Counted from the stretch's first letter, positions 35,614 through 45,534 are shown. The stretch: 64,000 nt of DNA from CAVYOE01 sp963770155 (GCA_963770155.1 CAVYOE010000001.1:1302001-1366000); one strand, 5' to 3'. The notes: generated by a model from the sequence alone, not told the origin. Numbers and translations are program-made.

Positions 35614-35829
35614 ATGATCGATCGCATGAAGAGCCTCTGGAACCGCTGGGTAGTCAAGTCATTGCTGCTTGCGATCGCGGTCATGGTGCCGACCATGGCC
35701 CTCTTCATTGACGAGAACACCTCGCAAACAGTCGCGGCGATCTACGTGGTGGTGTTGTTCAGCTTCCTCAGCTACTGGACGATCCGGTTTCAGGATCAGG
35801 AATGGGGGATCAACAAGCGGGACCGGTGA
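35614..35829 (+). CDS. Small two-span membrane protein
   Basis: 71 residues from ATG 35614, or 67 from ATG 35626. Two hydrophobic helices (SLLLAIAVMVPTMALFI and AAIYVVVLFSFLSYWTI) are separated by DENTSQTV, and the tail is charged (QDQEWGINKRDR). The composition and the strong start context favour a real gene. It lies 15 bases upstream of the aldehyde dehydrogenase gene. The function is unknown. Confidence 0.6.
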   Translation: MIDRMKSLWNRWVVKSLLLAIAVMVPTMALFIDENTSQTVAAIYVVVLFSFLSYWTIRFQDQEWGINKRDR

Positions 35830-35844
35830 CCTAGGATTCACCCG

Positions 35845-37337
<1,493 letters not shown>

Positions 37338-37339
37338 GG

Positions 37340-37603
37340 CTAGGGCCGCGCGCCGATCGGATCGGCTGGGGTGCGCTGGGTCCCATCTGACGGATCGGTG
37401 GTCGCACCGGCCTCGCAGTGGTAGCAACGCCAGACCTCCCCCTCCGACCGGTACCACTCATGGGCGCCGCAGTCAGCTCTGCCCTTGGGGAATAGGCGCA
37501 TCAAGGCCTGGGGCACACGCCCGCGCATCCTGGTCCGCCATCTGTACTTGCCGGTGGTCACAGATTCGATTTTAGTCTTGGACTGAGGCACATTCAGCTC
37601 CAT
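37340..37603 (-). CDS. Small zinc-ribbon-like protein
   Basis: 87 residues from ATG 37603. The conserved core is CGAHEWYRSEGEVWRCYHCE, giving C-x2-H and C-x2-C, a metal site seen in many short actinobacterial proteins. The N-terminal part is basic (GKYRWRTRMRGRV). A longer frame upstream exists but runs into the divergent SnoaL-like gene, so the internal ATG is preferred. The function is unknown. Confidence 0.6.
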   Translation of the reverse strand: MELNVPQSKTKIESVTTGKYRWRTRMRGRVPQALMRLFPKGRADCGAHEWYRSEGEVWRCYHCEAGATTDPSDGTQRTPADPIGARP

Positions 37604-37678
37604 CCTCTTCAAGCCGCGAACATCGGAACCTATGCGGGTCTGGCTACCCTGTGGGCGTGGAGGAACACGGCTAACCGG

Positions 37679-38092
37679 ATGTCGGCGGACAATGTCGAAA
37701 TCGTCGAGCGGGGATACATGGCCTTCAGGGAGGGCGGGATCGAAGCGCTCATGCCCTATCTCCATCCGGAGATCGAATGGCAGACGCCCGAGGAGGACGT
37801 CCAGCGCAAGGAGCCTTATGTAGGGCACGAGGGCGTCCGCGAGTTCTTTCGCCTGTTTGACGAGGAAATGTCGGGATTAGCGATTCAGGTCGAGGAGATC
37901 CTCGACGGCGACGGCTGCGTGCTCGTCCTGCTCACCACCCGCTCCCGCGGCCGCGCCAGCGGCGTCCCGATCGACATCCACGACGCGCACCTCTTGACCC
38001 ACGACGACGAGGGGCTCGCGACCAGCCTGCGCATGTTCCTCGACCGCGACAAGGCTCTGGCCGCGGCCGGGATCGACAAGGTCGAGACCTGA
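37679..38092 (+). CDS. SnoaL-like / NTF2-fold protein
   Basis: 137 residues. NVEIVERGYMAFREGGIEALMPYLHPEIEW is the usual opening of NTF2-like SnoaL-type proteins, followed by VGHEGVREFFRLF and a final strand-rich part (HDAHLLTHDDEGLATSLRMFLDRDKAL). These cone-shaped proteins bind small hydrophobic ligands or act as isomerases or hydrolases. The substrate is unknown. It is probably followed in the same transcript by the 101-residue protein at 38106. Confidence 0.8.
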   Translation: MSADNVEIVERGYMAFREGGIEALMPYLHPEIEWQTPEEDVQRKEPYVGHEGVREFFRLFDEEMSGLAIQVEEILDGDGCVLVLLTTRSRGRASGVPIDIHDAHLLTHDDEGLATSLRMFLDRDKALAAAGIDKVET

Positions 38093-38105
38093 CGAGTCCT
38101 TGACG

Positions 38106-38408
38106 ATGGCCTACTACCTGGTCAGCGCCAAGCCCAAGGAGGAGAAGCTCGACCAGCTCCGCGACGAGCTCGGCCGCGATGCGTTCATCGAGATGCGGCC
38201 GTTCGGGCAGGCGATAACCAAGGCCCTGAAGGACGCCCGCCGCGCCGAGGACGGCGGCGCTCTGTGGGAAGAGGAGGACTACTGCTCACCGCCGCTGGCG
38301 ATGGAGCGCGAGGCGGTCCTCGACGACTACTTCGAGGGGATTGAGGTCGAGCAGGTCGAATGCGGCGAGGGCTGGCGCCGGATCGACAGCCTCCCCTCCC
38401 TGCTCTAG
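38106..38408 (+). CDS. Conserved small hypothetical protein
   Basis: About 100 residues from ATG 38106. It begins MAYYLVSAKPKEEKLDQLRDEL, a ferredoxin-like strand-helix opening, contains EMRPFGQAITKAL and a two-Cys region (DYCSPPLAMERE and VEQVECGEGW). The N-terminus resembles small proteins with YCII-like or DUF folds, but I cannot assign a family. It lies 13 bases after the SnoaL-like gene. Confidence 0.6.
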   Translation: MAYYLVSAKPKEEKLDQLRDELGRDAFIEMRPFGQAITKALKDARRAEDGGALWEEEDYCSPPLAMEREAVLDDYFEGIEVEQVECGEGWRRIDSLPSLL

Positions 38409-38420
38409 CCGTCCAGCTGT

Positions 38421-41333
38421 TCAGCGGCGGCGCTTGCGGCGCTTTGCCTTGCAGCGGCGCTCCTTGGCGGCGCTGAGGCGCTTGCACTTCTTCTTGGCCG
38501 CGGCCGTGCCCTGGCTGCCGCCCAAGTTGCTGAGCGGGTTCGAGCCGGGCGGGTTGGTCTGGCCGCCACCGCCGCTGCCGCCACCACCGCCACCACCGTC
38601 TCCGCCGCCACCGCCGCCGCCGGGGACGACCGGGCAGCCGTCGGCGCCGAGGCCGGCTTGGGTGCGGCAGGCATCGGCGGTGTCCGCGACGCCGTCGTTG
38701 TCGTCGTCGGGGTCGCAGTTGTCGCCCTGCAGGTCGCCGTCGCTGTTCTGCTGGCCGGGGTTGGGCTCGGTCGGGCAGTTGTCGGTTCCGTTGGCGACCC
38801 CGTCTTCGTCACCGTCGACGTTGTTGACCGAATCGCAGGCGTTGCCGAGCCCGTCGTTGTCTGAGTCGAGCTGGCCGGGGTTGGGCGTGTCGGGGCAGTT
38901 GTCCTCGGCGTTGGCGACCCCGTCCTCGTCGAGATCGAGGCCGTTCTCGTCGTCGCAGGCGTTGCCGAGCCCGTCGTCGTCGGTATCGAGCTGGCTCGGG
39001 TTGGGGCTGGTCGGGCAGTTGTCCTCGGCGTCGGCGATCCCGTCGCCGTCGACGTCCTGGTCCTCGCCGTCGGGATCTTCACTGCCCGGCTCGGCCTGGA
39101 GCCAGGAGGCGAATGCCGGGCTGGTCCAGCCGCCGCCGGAGCCGGTCGGCGCCGGGCCGAGCGGGGTGCCGCCGTAGATCACGTCCCCCTCGTCGTCCTG
39201 GTAGGTCCGCCACGGGACCGAGCCCTGCTGGTCGGGGCCGGGCTTGGACCAGTCGCAGACGCCGGTCGGGAAGGTGGCCTCCATCTGGGCCCACTGGGAG
39301 TTGGTGAACTCGATCGGGTAGTAGTCGGTGCGGCGGAGCGGCTTCAGCGCGCACTTGTTGGTGTCGGTGGCGATGCTCTCGCCGGCAACCGTGGCCGGCG
39401 TCCCGTAGCGGGTCTGGACCTGCTCGTTCTCGCAGACGGTGCCGATCCCGGGCAGCTCGACTGCCTCGACGCCCTCGACGTTGGAGCACTTGTCCTGGAG
39501 GTCGCCCGGCCGGTTCTCGGCGACCTTGTCGGCGAGCGAGCCGGCGCCGTCGTCGGCCTCGACCTCGGTGAGCCAGCTGTCCATCGCCTGGACCGCGTCA
39601 TCGCCGTAGCCGCCGGTGAGCGGGACCGCGCCGAACCAGATCACGTGGTTGAGCGGGAACTTGCCCTGCTCGCGCTCGAGCCGGGCGCGGATCGCCCAGG
39701 TTCGGTAGGCGTCGTGGAAGGCGCCCGGGTCAGGACCGCGGAGGTCGATGATCGCGAGCGAGTCCATGTTGTTGGCCTGGTTGATCGCCCCGGTGAGGTA
39801 GCCGTTGCGGAGGGCCGGCTGGGAAGCCTCGAACCGCTCTTCGGTCGGCTGGATGTCGATGTCGGTGCCGCCGATCTTGGCGTTCAGGTCGACGAACTGC
39901 GCCGGGGTGATCAGGCCCTTCTTCAGCGGATCAAGCCCGAACTGGACCCCGACGTCGTCGAGCGGCAGGCCGGCGAAGCCGCGGCCGAGCTCCTGCTCGA
40001 CCGGCCCCCACTGGTCCGGCGGGCGCGGGCCGAGCACGTTGATCATGTAGTCGGCGAGGGTGCAGCGGACGCCGCCGGGGTTGGTCTGGGCGTTGTAGGT
40101 CTGGTTCGCCGGGACCCCGGAGCAGCCGTCGTCGGGGACGCCGAGGTCGGTCCAGTAGATCGTGTCGAACACGATCGAGTTGACGTGGTTGGGGTGGCCC
40201 TCGACCAGCCCGATCGAGACCGGATCCCACAAGACGCCGAGGCCCCACTTGGTCGGGTCCTCGAGATAGTCGCGGAGCAGGTGGTAGGCGGCGAGCTGCT
40301 GGCCGGTCGACCACGCGTCGGGGAACGAGCAGGCCGGGAGGATGCCCTGGTAGATGCCGGGGTACGCGTTCGCGACCTGGTGCTGGGCTAAGGCGCCGCC
40401 CGAGCAGCCGGTGCCGATCGTGTAGCGGATCTCGCCGTAGCGCTCGACCAGCCGCTCCTTTGCCATCACCATCGACTCGGCCTGGGTGACGAGGTTGCAG
40501 TTGTGGCCGGAGTTGTTGAGCGCGGTCGACATCACCGCCATGCCGCGGCCGAGGGCGGCAGCGTTGACGGTGCCGGGAGCGGAGCCGGCCTGGCGCTGAA
40601 TGCCGCAGGAGGCGCCGTGGGTGATCAGCAGCTTGTGGTTCCAGCCGTCCTGGGGATCCCACGGTTCGAACGGCTGGCTCGGGTCGTAGAGGATCGAGAT
40701 CGAGTACTGGTCGCGGTCCTGGTAGCCGGTCTCGGTGCGGACGATGAACGGGACGGTGTTGCCCTGGTCGGTGGTGGTGGTGCCGACGTCGTCGGGCGGG
40801 TTGTCGGGGTCATATGGAGAGAGCCCGCCGCCGCCCTCGGGCATGTACTGGAAGGAGTAGGTCGCATCCTGGTTGCACTGCTCGTCGACGGCACTCGCCT
40901 GGCAGACCCAGGGCTGGACCTGGGGGCCGGAGAAGACCGGGCCGCCGTTGGGATGGTTGGTGATCGTGGCGGCGCCGGTGAGCGCCCCGGCGGTCGCCTC
41001 GATCTCGTTATCGCCGAGGTCGAGGCCCTCGAGCCGCGCCATGATCCGCCCATTCGGCCGCAGCGCAAACTCGCCGGTGACGTCGTCGCCGTCATCGGTG
41101 ACCGTGACGTCCTCGAGCGTGGTGCCTGCTGGGAGAACGAGCTCGACCAGCGCGTCGCCGGCGGAGATCAGGTCGGCCCGGTTGGAGACGACCTTGACCT
41201 TGATCTCGTCAGCGGCCAGCGCGGGACCGGCACTGAACGCAATCAGCGCCGCGGCCGCGACGACCGCGGCGGAGATCCGACGAACTCCCCTCAAGAGCCC
41301 CGAAAATTTAGTAGATCGCCGGTCGGGGCGCAA
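38421..41333 (-). CDS. Secreted DUF6351 esterase-like protein with thrombospondin type 3 repeats
   Basis: 970 residues. A signal peptide (ISAAVVAAAALIAFSAGPALA) precedes a ~650-residue DUF6351-type domain. GTGCSGGALAQHQVANAYPG looks like a Gly-x-Ser-Gly-Gly nucleophile elbow of an alpha/beta-hydrolase related to tannases and polyhydroxybutyrate depolymerases. Five or so thrombospondin type 3 calcium repeats follow (DVDGDGIADAEDNCP, DLDEDGVANAEDNCP, DGDEDGVANGTDNCP). A Gly-rich hinge and a Lys/Arg tail (KKKCKRLSAAKERRCKAKR) end the protein. It probably acts outside the cell or at the wall; the substrate is unknown. Confidence 0.85.
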   Translation of the reverse strand: MRPDRRSTKFSGLLRGVRRISAAVVAAAALIAFSAGPALAADEIKVKVVSNRADLISAGDALVELVLPAGTTLEDVTVTDDGDDVTGEFALRPNGRIMARLEGLDLGDNEIEATAGALTGAATITNHPNGGPVFSGPQVQPWVCQASAVDEQCNQDATYSFQYMPEGGGGLSPYDPDNPPDDVGTTTTDQGNTVPFIVRTETGYQDRDQYSISILYDPSQPFEPWDPQDGWNHKLLITHGASCGIQRQAGSAPGTVNAAALGRGMAVMSTALNNSGHNCNLVTQAESMVMAKERLVERYGEIRYTIGTGCSGGALAQHQVANAYPGIYQGILPACSFPDAWSTGQQLAAYHLLRDYLEDPTKWGLGVLWDPVSIGLVEGHPNHVNSIVFDTIYWTDLGVPDDGCSGVPANQTYNAQTNPGGVRCTLADYMINVLGPRPPDQWGPVEQELGRGFAGLPLDDVGVQFGLDPLKKGLITPAQFVDLNAKIGGTDIDIQPTEERFEASQPALRNGYLTGAINQANNMDSLAIIDLRGPDPGAFHDAYRTWAIRARLEREQGKFPLNHVIWFGAVPLTGGYGDDAVQAMDSWLTEVEADDGAGSLADKVAENRPGDLQDKCSNVEGVEAVELPGIGTVCENEQVQTRYGTPATVAGESIATDTNKCALKPLRRTDYYPIEFTNSQWAQMEATFPTGVCDWSKPGPDQQGSVPWRTYQDDEGDVIYGGTPLGPAPTGSGGGWTSPAFASWLQAEPGSEDPDGEDQDVDGDGIADAEDNCPTSPNPSQLDTDDDGLGNACDDENGLDLDEDGVANAEDNCPDTPNPGQLDSDNDGLGNACDSVNNVDGDEDGVANGTDNCPTEPNPGQQNSDGDLQGDNCDPDDDNDGVADTADACRTQAGLGADGCPVVPGGGGGGGDGGGGGGGSGGGGQTNPPGSNPLSNLGGSQGTAAAKKKCKRLSAAKERRCKAKRRKRRR

Positions 41334-41375
41334 CTGCCAGCCGTCGCGGGGGCCACTCGCCGCCCGGGGCGGGCG

Positions 41376-41960
41376 TCAGGAGGCGAGCCCGTCGATCACC
41401 CGGCCGAGCTCCGCAACTGCTTCGCGCTGGGCGGCTTTCTGGTCGGGAGCGCGGGCCACGACCATGGCGGTCTCGCAGAGGGCGCCGTAAAGGAAGTTGG
41501 CGAGGGTGAGCGCATCGCGCGGCGCAATCTTGCCGGCCTCGATCGCGCGCTCGATCCCCAGCTGCATCATCTCGAGCAGCGGTGCCTCCTGGCGGCGGAT
41601 CCGCTCCCAGCCGATCGCGGCGAAGGCATCGAGGAGGACGATCCGTTGCAGGCCGGGATCGAGGCAGGCCTCGAGGAAGGCGCGGCTGCCGGCCTCGAAC
41701 GCCTTCCACGGATCCTGCTGGCGCGCGTAGACGCGGGCGATCGCGGCGGTGAGCCCGACGACCTCGCGCGCAAAGACGGCCTCGAACAGCGTCTGCTTGC
41801 CCTCGAAGTGGTGGTAGACGGCGCCCTTGGTGACGCCGGCCTTCTTCGCGACGGCGTCGAGGGAGGTGGCCGCGTAGCCGTCCTTGGCGAAGAGCTCGCG
41901 GGCGGCTGCGACCAGGGAGGCGGTGGTCGCCTCGCGGCGTTCGGCCTGGGTCGGGGTCAT
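41376..41960 (-). CDS. TetR family transcriptional regulator
   Basis: 194 residues. The N-terminal HTH is TSLDAVAKKAGVTKGAVYHH, preceded by AARELFAKDGYAA. The C-terminal ligand domain is all-helical and contains RIVLLDAFAAIGWERIRR, a stretch common in a subgroup of TetR regulators. It is the last gene of a three-gene minus-strand operon (SnoaL-like, F420-type reductase, TetR), overlapping the reductase by ATGA. The likely target is the inverted repeat at 42940-42975 upstream of the first gene (inference). Confidence 0.92.
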   Translation of the reverse strand: MTPTQAERREATTASLVAAARELFAKDGYAATSLDAVAKKAGVTKGAVYHHFEGKQTLFEAVFAREVVGLTAAIARVYARQQDPWKAFEAGSRAFLEACLDPGLQRIVLLDAFAAIGWERIRRQEAPLLEMMQLGIERAIEAGKIAPRDALTLANFLYGALCETAMVVARAPDQKAAQREAVAELGRVIDGLAS

Positions 41961-42454
41961 GCCGGCCCCTCCTCCACCCGCTCCAGTGCCACCAGCGGGA
42001 ATTCGCGGTCGGTGAAAGCCGTGTAGTGCTCGGCCTGCGGGTACATCTCGACGAAGGCGTGCCAGGCTCGCCCCCTCTCCTCTCCCTCAAGCACCCGCGG
42101 GCGGACCCGGCGCCGCTCTCCCTTGATCACCACGGTGGCCTCTCCCGCCTCGCGCAGGTTGTGCCACCAGGCCGGGGCGCGCTCGGAGCCGGCATTCGAA
42201 GCCATCACCACCAGATCGCCCTCATGCTCGAGGTAGAGCACCGGGCTCTCCCGCTTCTTGCCGCTCTTGCGCCCAACGGTCTCGAGCACCATCACCGGGG
42301 CGCCGGCAAACCACTTCGGCAGGAAGCGCCCGCCGGTGAGGCGGTAGAGGCGGGCGTGCTGCCGAGACCAGAAGCGCTGCTGGCGGCCGCGCCTCCGGAC
42401 GACCCAGTTGGAGCGCTTCGCGACCCGCTTCTGGTCGAGCACGGTGGACGCCAC
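41957..42454 (-). CDS. Deazaflavin (F420)-dependent nitroreductase family protein
   Basis: 165 residues. The core VMVLETVGRKSGKKRESPVLY, then GDLVVMASNAGSERAPAWWHNL and EMYPQAEHYTAFTDREFPLV match the split beta-barrel F420H2-dependent reductases related to Mycobacterium Ddn. The Gly-Arg-Lys-Ser-Gly segment contacts the cofactor phosphate in that family. It probably reduces a quinone or a xenobiotic using F420H2. It is encoded between a SnoaL-like gene (9 bases upstream) and TetR, and is probably repressed by TetR. Confidence 0.9.
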   Translation of the reverse strand: MASTVLDQKRVAKRSNWVVRRRGRQQRFWSRQHARLYRLTGGRFLPKWFAGAPVMVLETVGRKSGKKRESPVLYLEHEGDLVVMASNAGSERAPAWWHNLREAGEATVVIKGERRRVRPRVLEGEERGRAWHAFVEMYPQAEHYTAFTDREFPLVALERVEEGPA

Positions 42455-42463
42455 GATCGTGGG

Positions 42464-42889
42464 TCAGCCGCTGACCGCGGAACCGTCGCGCTCGGCCTCG
42501 ACGTCGAGGTCGGGAAGAGCGGCCTGCATCTGGACCGTGTCGATGAAGGTGTCCTTGCGCGAAACGAGTCCGTCGGGGCTGACGTTGACCACGTCGAGAC
42601 AGTCGAAGCGCGTCTCGCCGTTGATCAGAGCCCAGTCGAGAATCCAAAAGCCCTCTCCGTAGAGGACCCGGTAGGTCTCGAAGCTGAACTCGGGGAAGCG
42701 CTCGAAGATCTCGGCGAAGGCGGCGCGGACGGCGTCCCTCCCCTTCACCGGTTCGGTCCCGAGGTGGGTCCAAAACTGCGTGTCCTCGGTGTGGAGGGCG
42801 ACGATCGCGTCGGGGTCGCGATCGGCCCAGGCGGAGAAGTAGCGCTCCGAGATTGCTTTCAGGTCGAGGGCTTCAGTTGTGGCCGGCAT
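42464..42889 (-). CDS. SnoaL-like / NTF2-fold protein
   Basis: 141 residues. AISERYFSAWADRDPDAIVALHTEDTQFW is the SnoaL-type opening, followed by VKGRDAVRAAFAEIFERFPEF and the conserved VSRKDTFIDTVQMQAAL. This is the first gene of the SnoaL-F420 reductase-TetR operon, so it may bind or transform the same small molecule as the reductase. The substrate is unknown. The inverted repeat at 42940-42975 lies 51-86 bases upstream of its ATG. Confidence 0.85.
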   Translation of the reverse strand: MPATTEALDLKAISERYFSAWADRDPDAIVALHTEDTQFWTHLGTEPVKGRDAVRAAFAEIFERFPEFSFETYRVLYGEGFWILDWALINGETRFDCLDVVNVSPDGLVSRKDTFIDTVQMQAALPDLDVEAERDGSAVSG

Positions 42890-42939
42890 GTCGCCTCCAA
42901 GCGGTGGTGTTTGGTCAGGTGTGAGTCGCGGTTGCGTTG

Positions 42940-42975
42940 CGTACTCCGGGTATGCAAAACCATACCACCAGTACG
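42940..42975. promoter_or_regulatory. Probable TetR operator upstream of the SnoaL-F420 reductase-TetR operon
   Basis: Inverted repeat CGTACTCCGGGTATG - caaaac - CATACCACCAGTACG. The 15-bp arms match at 12 positions, with the inner GGTATG/CATACC and outer CGTACT/AGTACG perfect. Size, symmetry and position fit a TetR-family dimer-pair site controlling the operon autogenously. Confidence 0.65.
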
Positions 42976-43008
42976 GAAGTCGCGGCGGGGCTCTAGAAGC
43001 GCGGGGCT

Positions 43009-43419
43009 CTAGAACGTCGGCCCGGCGCAGTGGCCGACCCTGACCACCGTCGTCCCCAAGCTCGAGGTCGCGCGCAGGCGGGTGTAGACGCGATCACCGC
43101 AGCGCTTGCGGATCCGGGAGGCGGTGACGTCGACCGGGATGTTGGAGCAGGGCAGGTGGAAGCCGCACTCGATCCCCTTCGCCGTCGCGCTGCTGCGGCC
43201 GAAACCGGTCCAGACGAGCTGCTCGAGGTTGACCCCGCCGCCGAAGGCGCCGCCCGATCCGAAGTGAGCGCAGCTGGTGGGCGCCGTCTTCACCTTGTAT
43301 CTGCTGCCGGCCTTGTTGAGGCAGAGGAGGGAAACGTTCGAGGCGGCGCCGGCCTGGACCACTCCCACGGCACCGGTCCCGGCAAGCGCCAGGACGAGCA
43401 GAATGGCCAGACGTCTCAC
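43009..43419 (-). CDS. Small secreted Cys-containing protein
   Basis: 136 residues. A signal peptide (RRLAILLVLALAGTGAVGVVQAGA) is followed by a ~110-residue domain with five Cys (SLLCLNKAG, TSCAHFGSGG, IECGFHLPCSNIP, KRCGDRVYTRL, VGHCAGPTF), consistent with a disulfide-stabilised extracellular protein. No family is recognised. It is divergent from the small membrane protein at 43476. Confidence 0.7.
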   Translation of the reverse strand: MRRLAILLVLALAGTGAVGVVQAGAASNVSLLCLNKAGSRYKVKTAPTSCAHFGSGGAFGGGVNLEQLVWTGFGRSSATAKGIECGFHLPCSNIPVDVTASRIRKRCGDRVYTRLRATSSLGTTVVRVGHCAGPTF

Positions 43420-43475
43420 GGCTGGACACCCTATCCGGGTTTCGGGGCGCCGGGCCGGGGTACTTCAGGGCCGAC

Positions 43476-43670
43476 ATGTTCGGACGACCAAGCCTCCTCA
43501 CCATCATCTACGTCGTGATCGGCATCTTCGTCGCCTCCGACAACAACTACCTGAAGAACCTCGACAGCATCGAGCGGATCCTCTCGGCGCTGCTGGCGAT
43601 CCTGCTGTGGCCCCTGGTCCTGCTCGACGTCAACCTCCATATCGACGTCGTCGTCCCGCTGCTGTTCTAG
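43476..43670 (+). CDS. Small two-span membrane protein
   Basis: 64 residues: MFGRPSLLTIIYVVIGIFVAS, a polar loop (DNNYLKNLDSIERI) and a second span (LSALLAILLWPLVLLDVNLHI). It resembles short proteins I recall from this actinobacterial group. The function is unknown. The convergent tRNA gene lies just downstream. Confidence 0.7.
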   Translation: MFGRPSLLTIIYVVIGIFVASDNNYLKNLDSIERILSALLAILLWPLVLLDVNLHIDVVVPLLF

Positions 43671-43685
43671 CCCTGTGTTGCGGAG

Positions 43686-43770
43686 TGCCCGGGGCGGGAG
43701 TCGAACCCGCAGAGCCCCGAAGGGCGAGGGATTTTAAGTCCCCGGACTTTGCCAGTTTGTCTACCCGGGC
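43686..43770 (-). tRNA. tRNA-Leu (anticodon UAA)
   Basis: On the minus strand the acceptor arm GCCCGGG/CCCGGGC (discriminator A), an anticodon loop CTTAAAA (anticodon TAA), a long class II variable arm (CGCCCTTCGGGGCTC region) and a T-arm GCGGGTTCGACTCCCGC are all visible. No CCA is encoded. It decodes UUA/UUG leucine codons, which are rare in this genome. Confidence 0.93.
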
Positions 43771-43928
43771 ACGCTTGATCGTAGCTTTAGGCGCCTGCCG
43801 ATCCCGATTATGAGCGCGCACAAGAAAGACCGCCCAGAAACTCGCAAATAGCGGGTCTTCCGGGCACAAACCCAACTGAAACGCAACAACACCCCTGTTA
43901 CCGTGTTCACGACAGGCAGGGGAACCCG

Positions 43929-45503
43929 GTGGAAGCCTCCGCACTAACACACGCACAGAAGCGCGGCCTTTTCTCAAGGCCGTCGCCCCTGCTCAGGCTG
44001 CAGGGCGATGAGCGCCTGGTCGCGCTGACCCGCAAGGGCAACCAGCATGCGTTCGAGGCGCTGGTCACCCGCTACCAGCCGCGGCTGCTCGGCTTCTGCC
44101 GGCAGATGCTGCGCTCGAGCGAGGACGCCGAGGACGTCTTACAGGAGGTCTTCGTCGCGGCCTACAACGCGATGGTCGCCGACGAGCGGCCGATCGCGGT
44201 CCGGCCCTGGCTCTACCGCATCGCCCGCAACCGCAGCCTCAACCACCTCCGCCGCCCGGTCCCCGACGGCCAGGACTCGATGGACGTGCTGCCGATGGAG
44301 AACGGCGCCTCCACCGACGACCGGGTCCAGAACCGCGAGGACTTCCGCAACCTCCTCACCGACGTACAGAAGCTTCCCGAGACGCAGCGCAGCGCACTGC
44401 TGCTCCGCGAGATGGACGCGATGTCCTACGAGGAGATCGCGCAGTCGATGGACACCACCGTCCCCGGCGTCAAGAGCCTCCTGGTCCGCGCCCGGATCGC
44501 GCTGGCCGAGTCGAACCAGGCCCGCCAGCTCACCTGCGACGAGGTCAAGATCGAGCTCGCCGAAGCCGCCGAGGGCCTGGCCAAGGCCTCCGGCCCGGTA
44601 CGCCGTCATGTCAAGGACTGCGAGGAGTGCAAGGACTTCCGCAGCCAGCTCCGATCCGACAGCAAGGCGCTCGCCGCGCTGCTGCCGGTGCCGGCGCTGG
44701 TGCTGCTCAAGGGAGCGATTCTGGGCAAGCTTGGATTTGGTGGGGGTAGCGCAGGAGCAGCAGGGAGCGGCGCCGGCGCTGCTTGCGGCGGCGGAGTCGC
44801 CGCGGCGGGCGGCGGCGCGGCTGCATGTGCAGGTGGCGGGGCAGCGGCGGCCGGGGGAGCGGCTGTCGCGGGCGGGGCAGCGGCGGCAGGCGGCGCGGCG
44901 GCGGCCGGAGGAGCGGCTGCTGCTGCGGGAGGCGTCGGCGCCGCAATCGGAACCAAGGTCGGCGTCGGCCTGACCAGCGCGGTCCTGCTCACGGCCGGTG
45001 CGGCCGAGGTCAAGCACATCGCCGACAAGCCGGCGGCCAAGCCGAAGGCCGAGAAGGTCGCAGCCGCGGGCGAGCAGTCGGCAGCGCCGACGGCCGCGGT
45101 CGCAAGCGACGAGGCAACGGACCCGACCACCGCGGCAACGGCGACCGAGGAAGGCGCCGCCGCCGAAGGCGCGGTCCCCGGCGAAGAGACTGTCGAGCCG
45201 ACCCCGGTCGAGCCCGGCACCGAGACTCAGGCAGCCACGGGCGGCGTCCTCATCCACAAGGGCAGGAAGGGCAAGGGCAAGCGCAGGCGCAAGGTCGCGC
45301 TCGCCGATTCGAATGGTCCCTCTTCAGGCGGCCCCTCGACCCAGAGCTCCGGCGGCACCGTCAGCACCGGCAACTCGGACTCGGGCAGTGCCGATCCCGC
45401 GCCTCCCCCGCCCCCTCCGGATCAGACAAACCCTGATCCGGGCACTGCCGGTGGGACAACGGCAGGCGGCAGTGCCCCAGACTCCTCTCTGCCTGCTCTT
45501 TAG
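43929..45503 (+). CDS. ECF sigma factor fused to zinc-finger, Ala/Gly-rich and Pro-rich extracytoplasmic-type tail
   Basis: 524 residues from GTG 43929. Sigma region 2 (FEALVTRYQPRLLGFCRQML, VRPWLYRIARNRSLNHLRR) and region 4 (LPETQRSALLLREMDAMSYEEIAQ) occupy the first ~195 residues. Then comes an anti-sigma-like zinc motif (RRHVKDCEECKDF). After this are ~90 residues of almost pure Ala/Gly with scattered Cys, a hydrophobic stretch (VGVGLTSAVLLTAGAAEV), a charged Ala/Pro/Glu region and a Ser/Gly/Pro tail. It looks like a sigma factor and its own membrane-tethered anti-sigma in one chain. The genes it drives are unknown. Confidence 0.85.
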   Translation: MEASALTHAQKRGLFSRPSPLLRLQGDERLVALTRKGNQHAFEALVTRYQPRLLGFCRQMLRSSEDAEDVLQEVFVAAYNAMVADERPIAVRPWLYRIARNRSLNHLRRPVPDGQDSMDVLPMENGASTDDRVQNREDFRNLLTDVQKLPETQRSALLLREMDAMSYEEIAQSMDTTVPGVKSLLVRARIALAESNQARQLTCDEVKIELAEAAEGLAKASGPVRRHVKDCEECKDFRSQLRSDSKALAALLPVPALVLLKGAILGKLGFGGGSAGAAGSGAGAACGGGVAAAGGGAAACAGGGAAAAGGAAVAGGAAAAGGAAAAGGAAAAAGGVGAAIGTKVGVGLTSAVLLTAGAAEVKHIADKPAAKPKAEKVAAAGEQSAAPTAAVASDEATDPTTAATATEEGAAAEGAVPGEETVEPTPVEPGTETQAATGGVLIHKGRKGKGKRRRKVALADSNGPSSGGPSTQSSGGTVSTGNSDSGSADPAPPPPPPDQTNPDPGTAGGTTAGGSAPDSSLPAL

Positions 45504-45534
45504 CGCGCGCCTGAAGCTGTAGCGCCGGACGCCG

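Noticed and set aside
42026..43012. 328-codon open frame antisense to the SnoaL-F420 reductase genes
   Set aside because: Shadow frame; both minus-strand genes have clear family motifs.
43686..43770. tRNA-Leu as attachment site for an integrated element
   Set aside because: Flanking genes on both sides look core-like, there is no integrase, and the accessory island lies 19 kb away.
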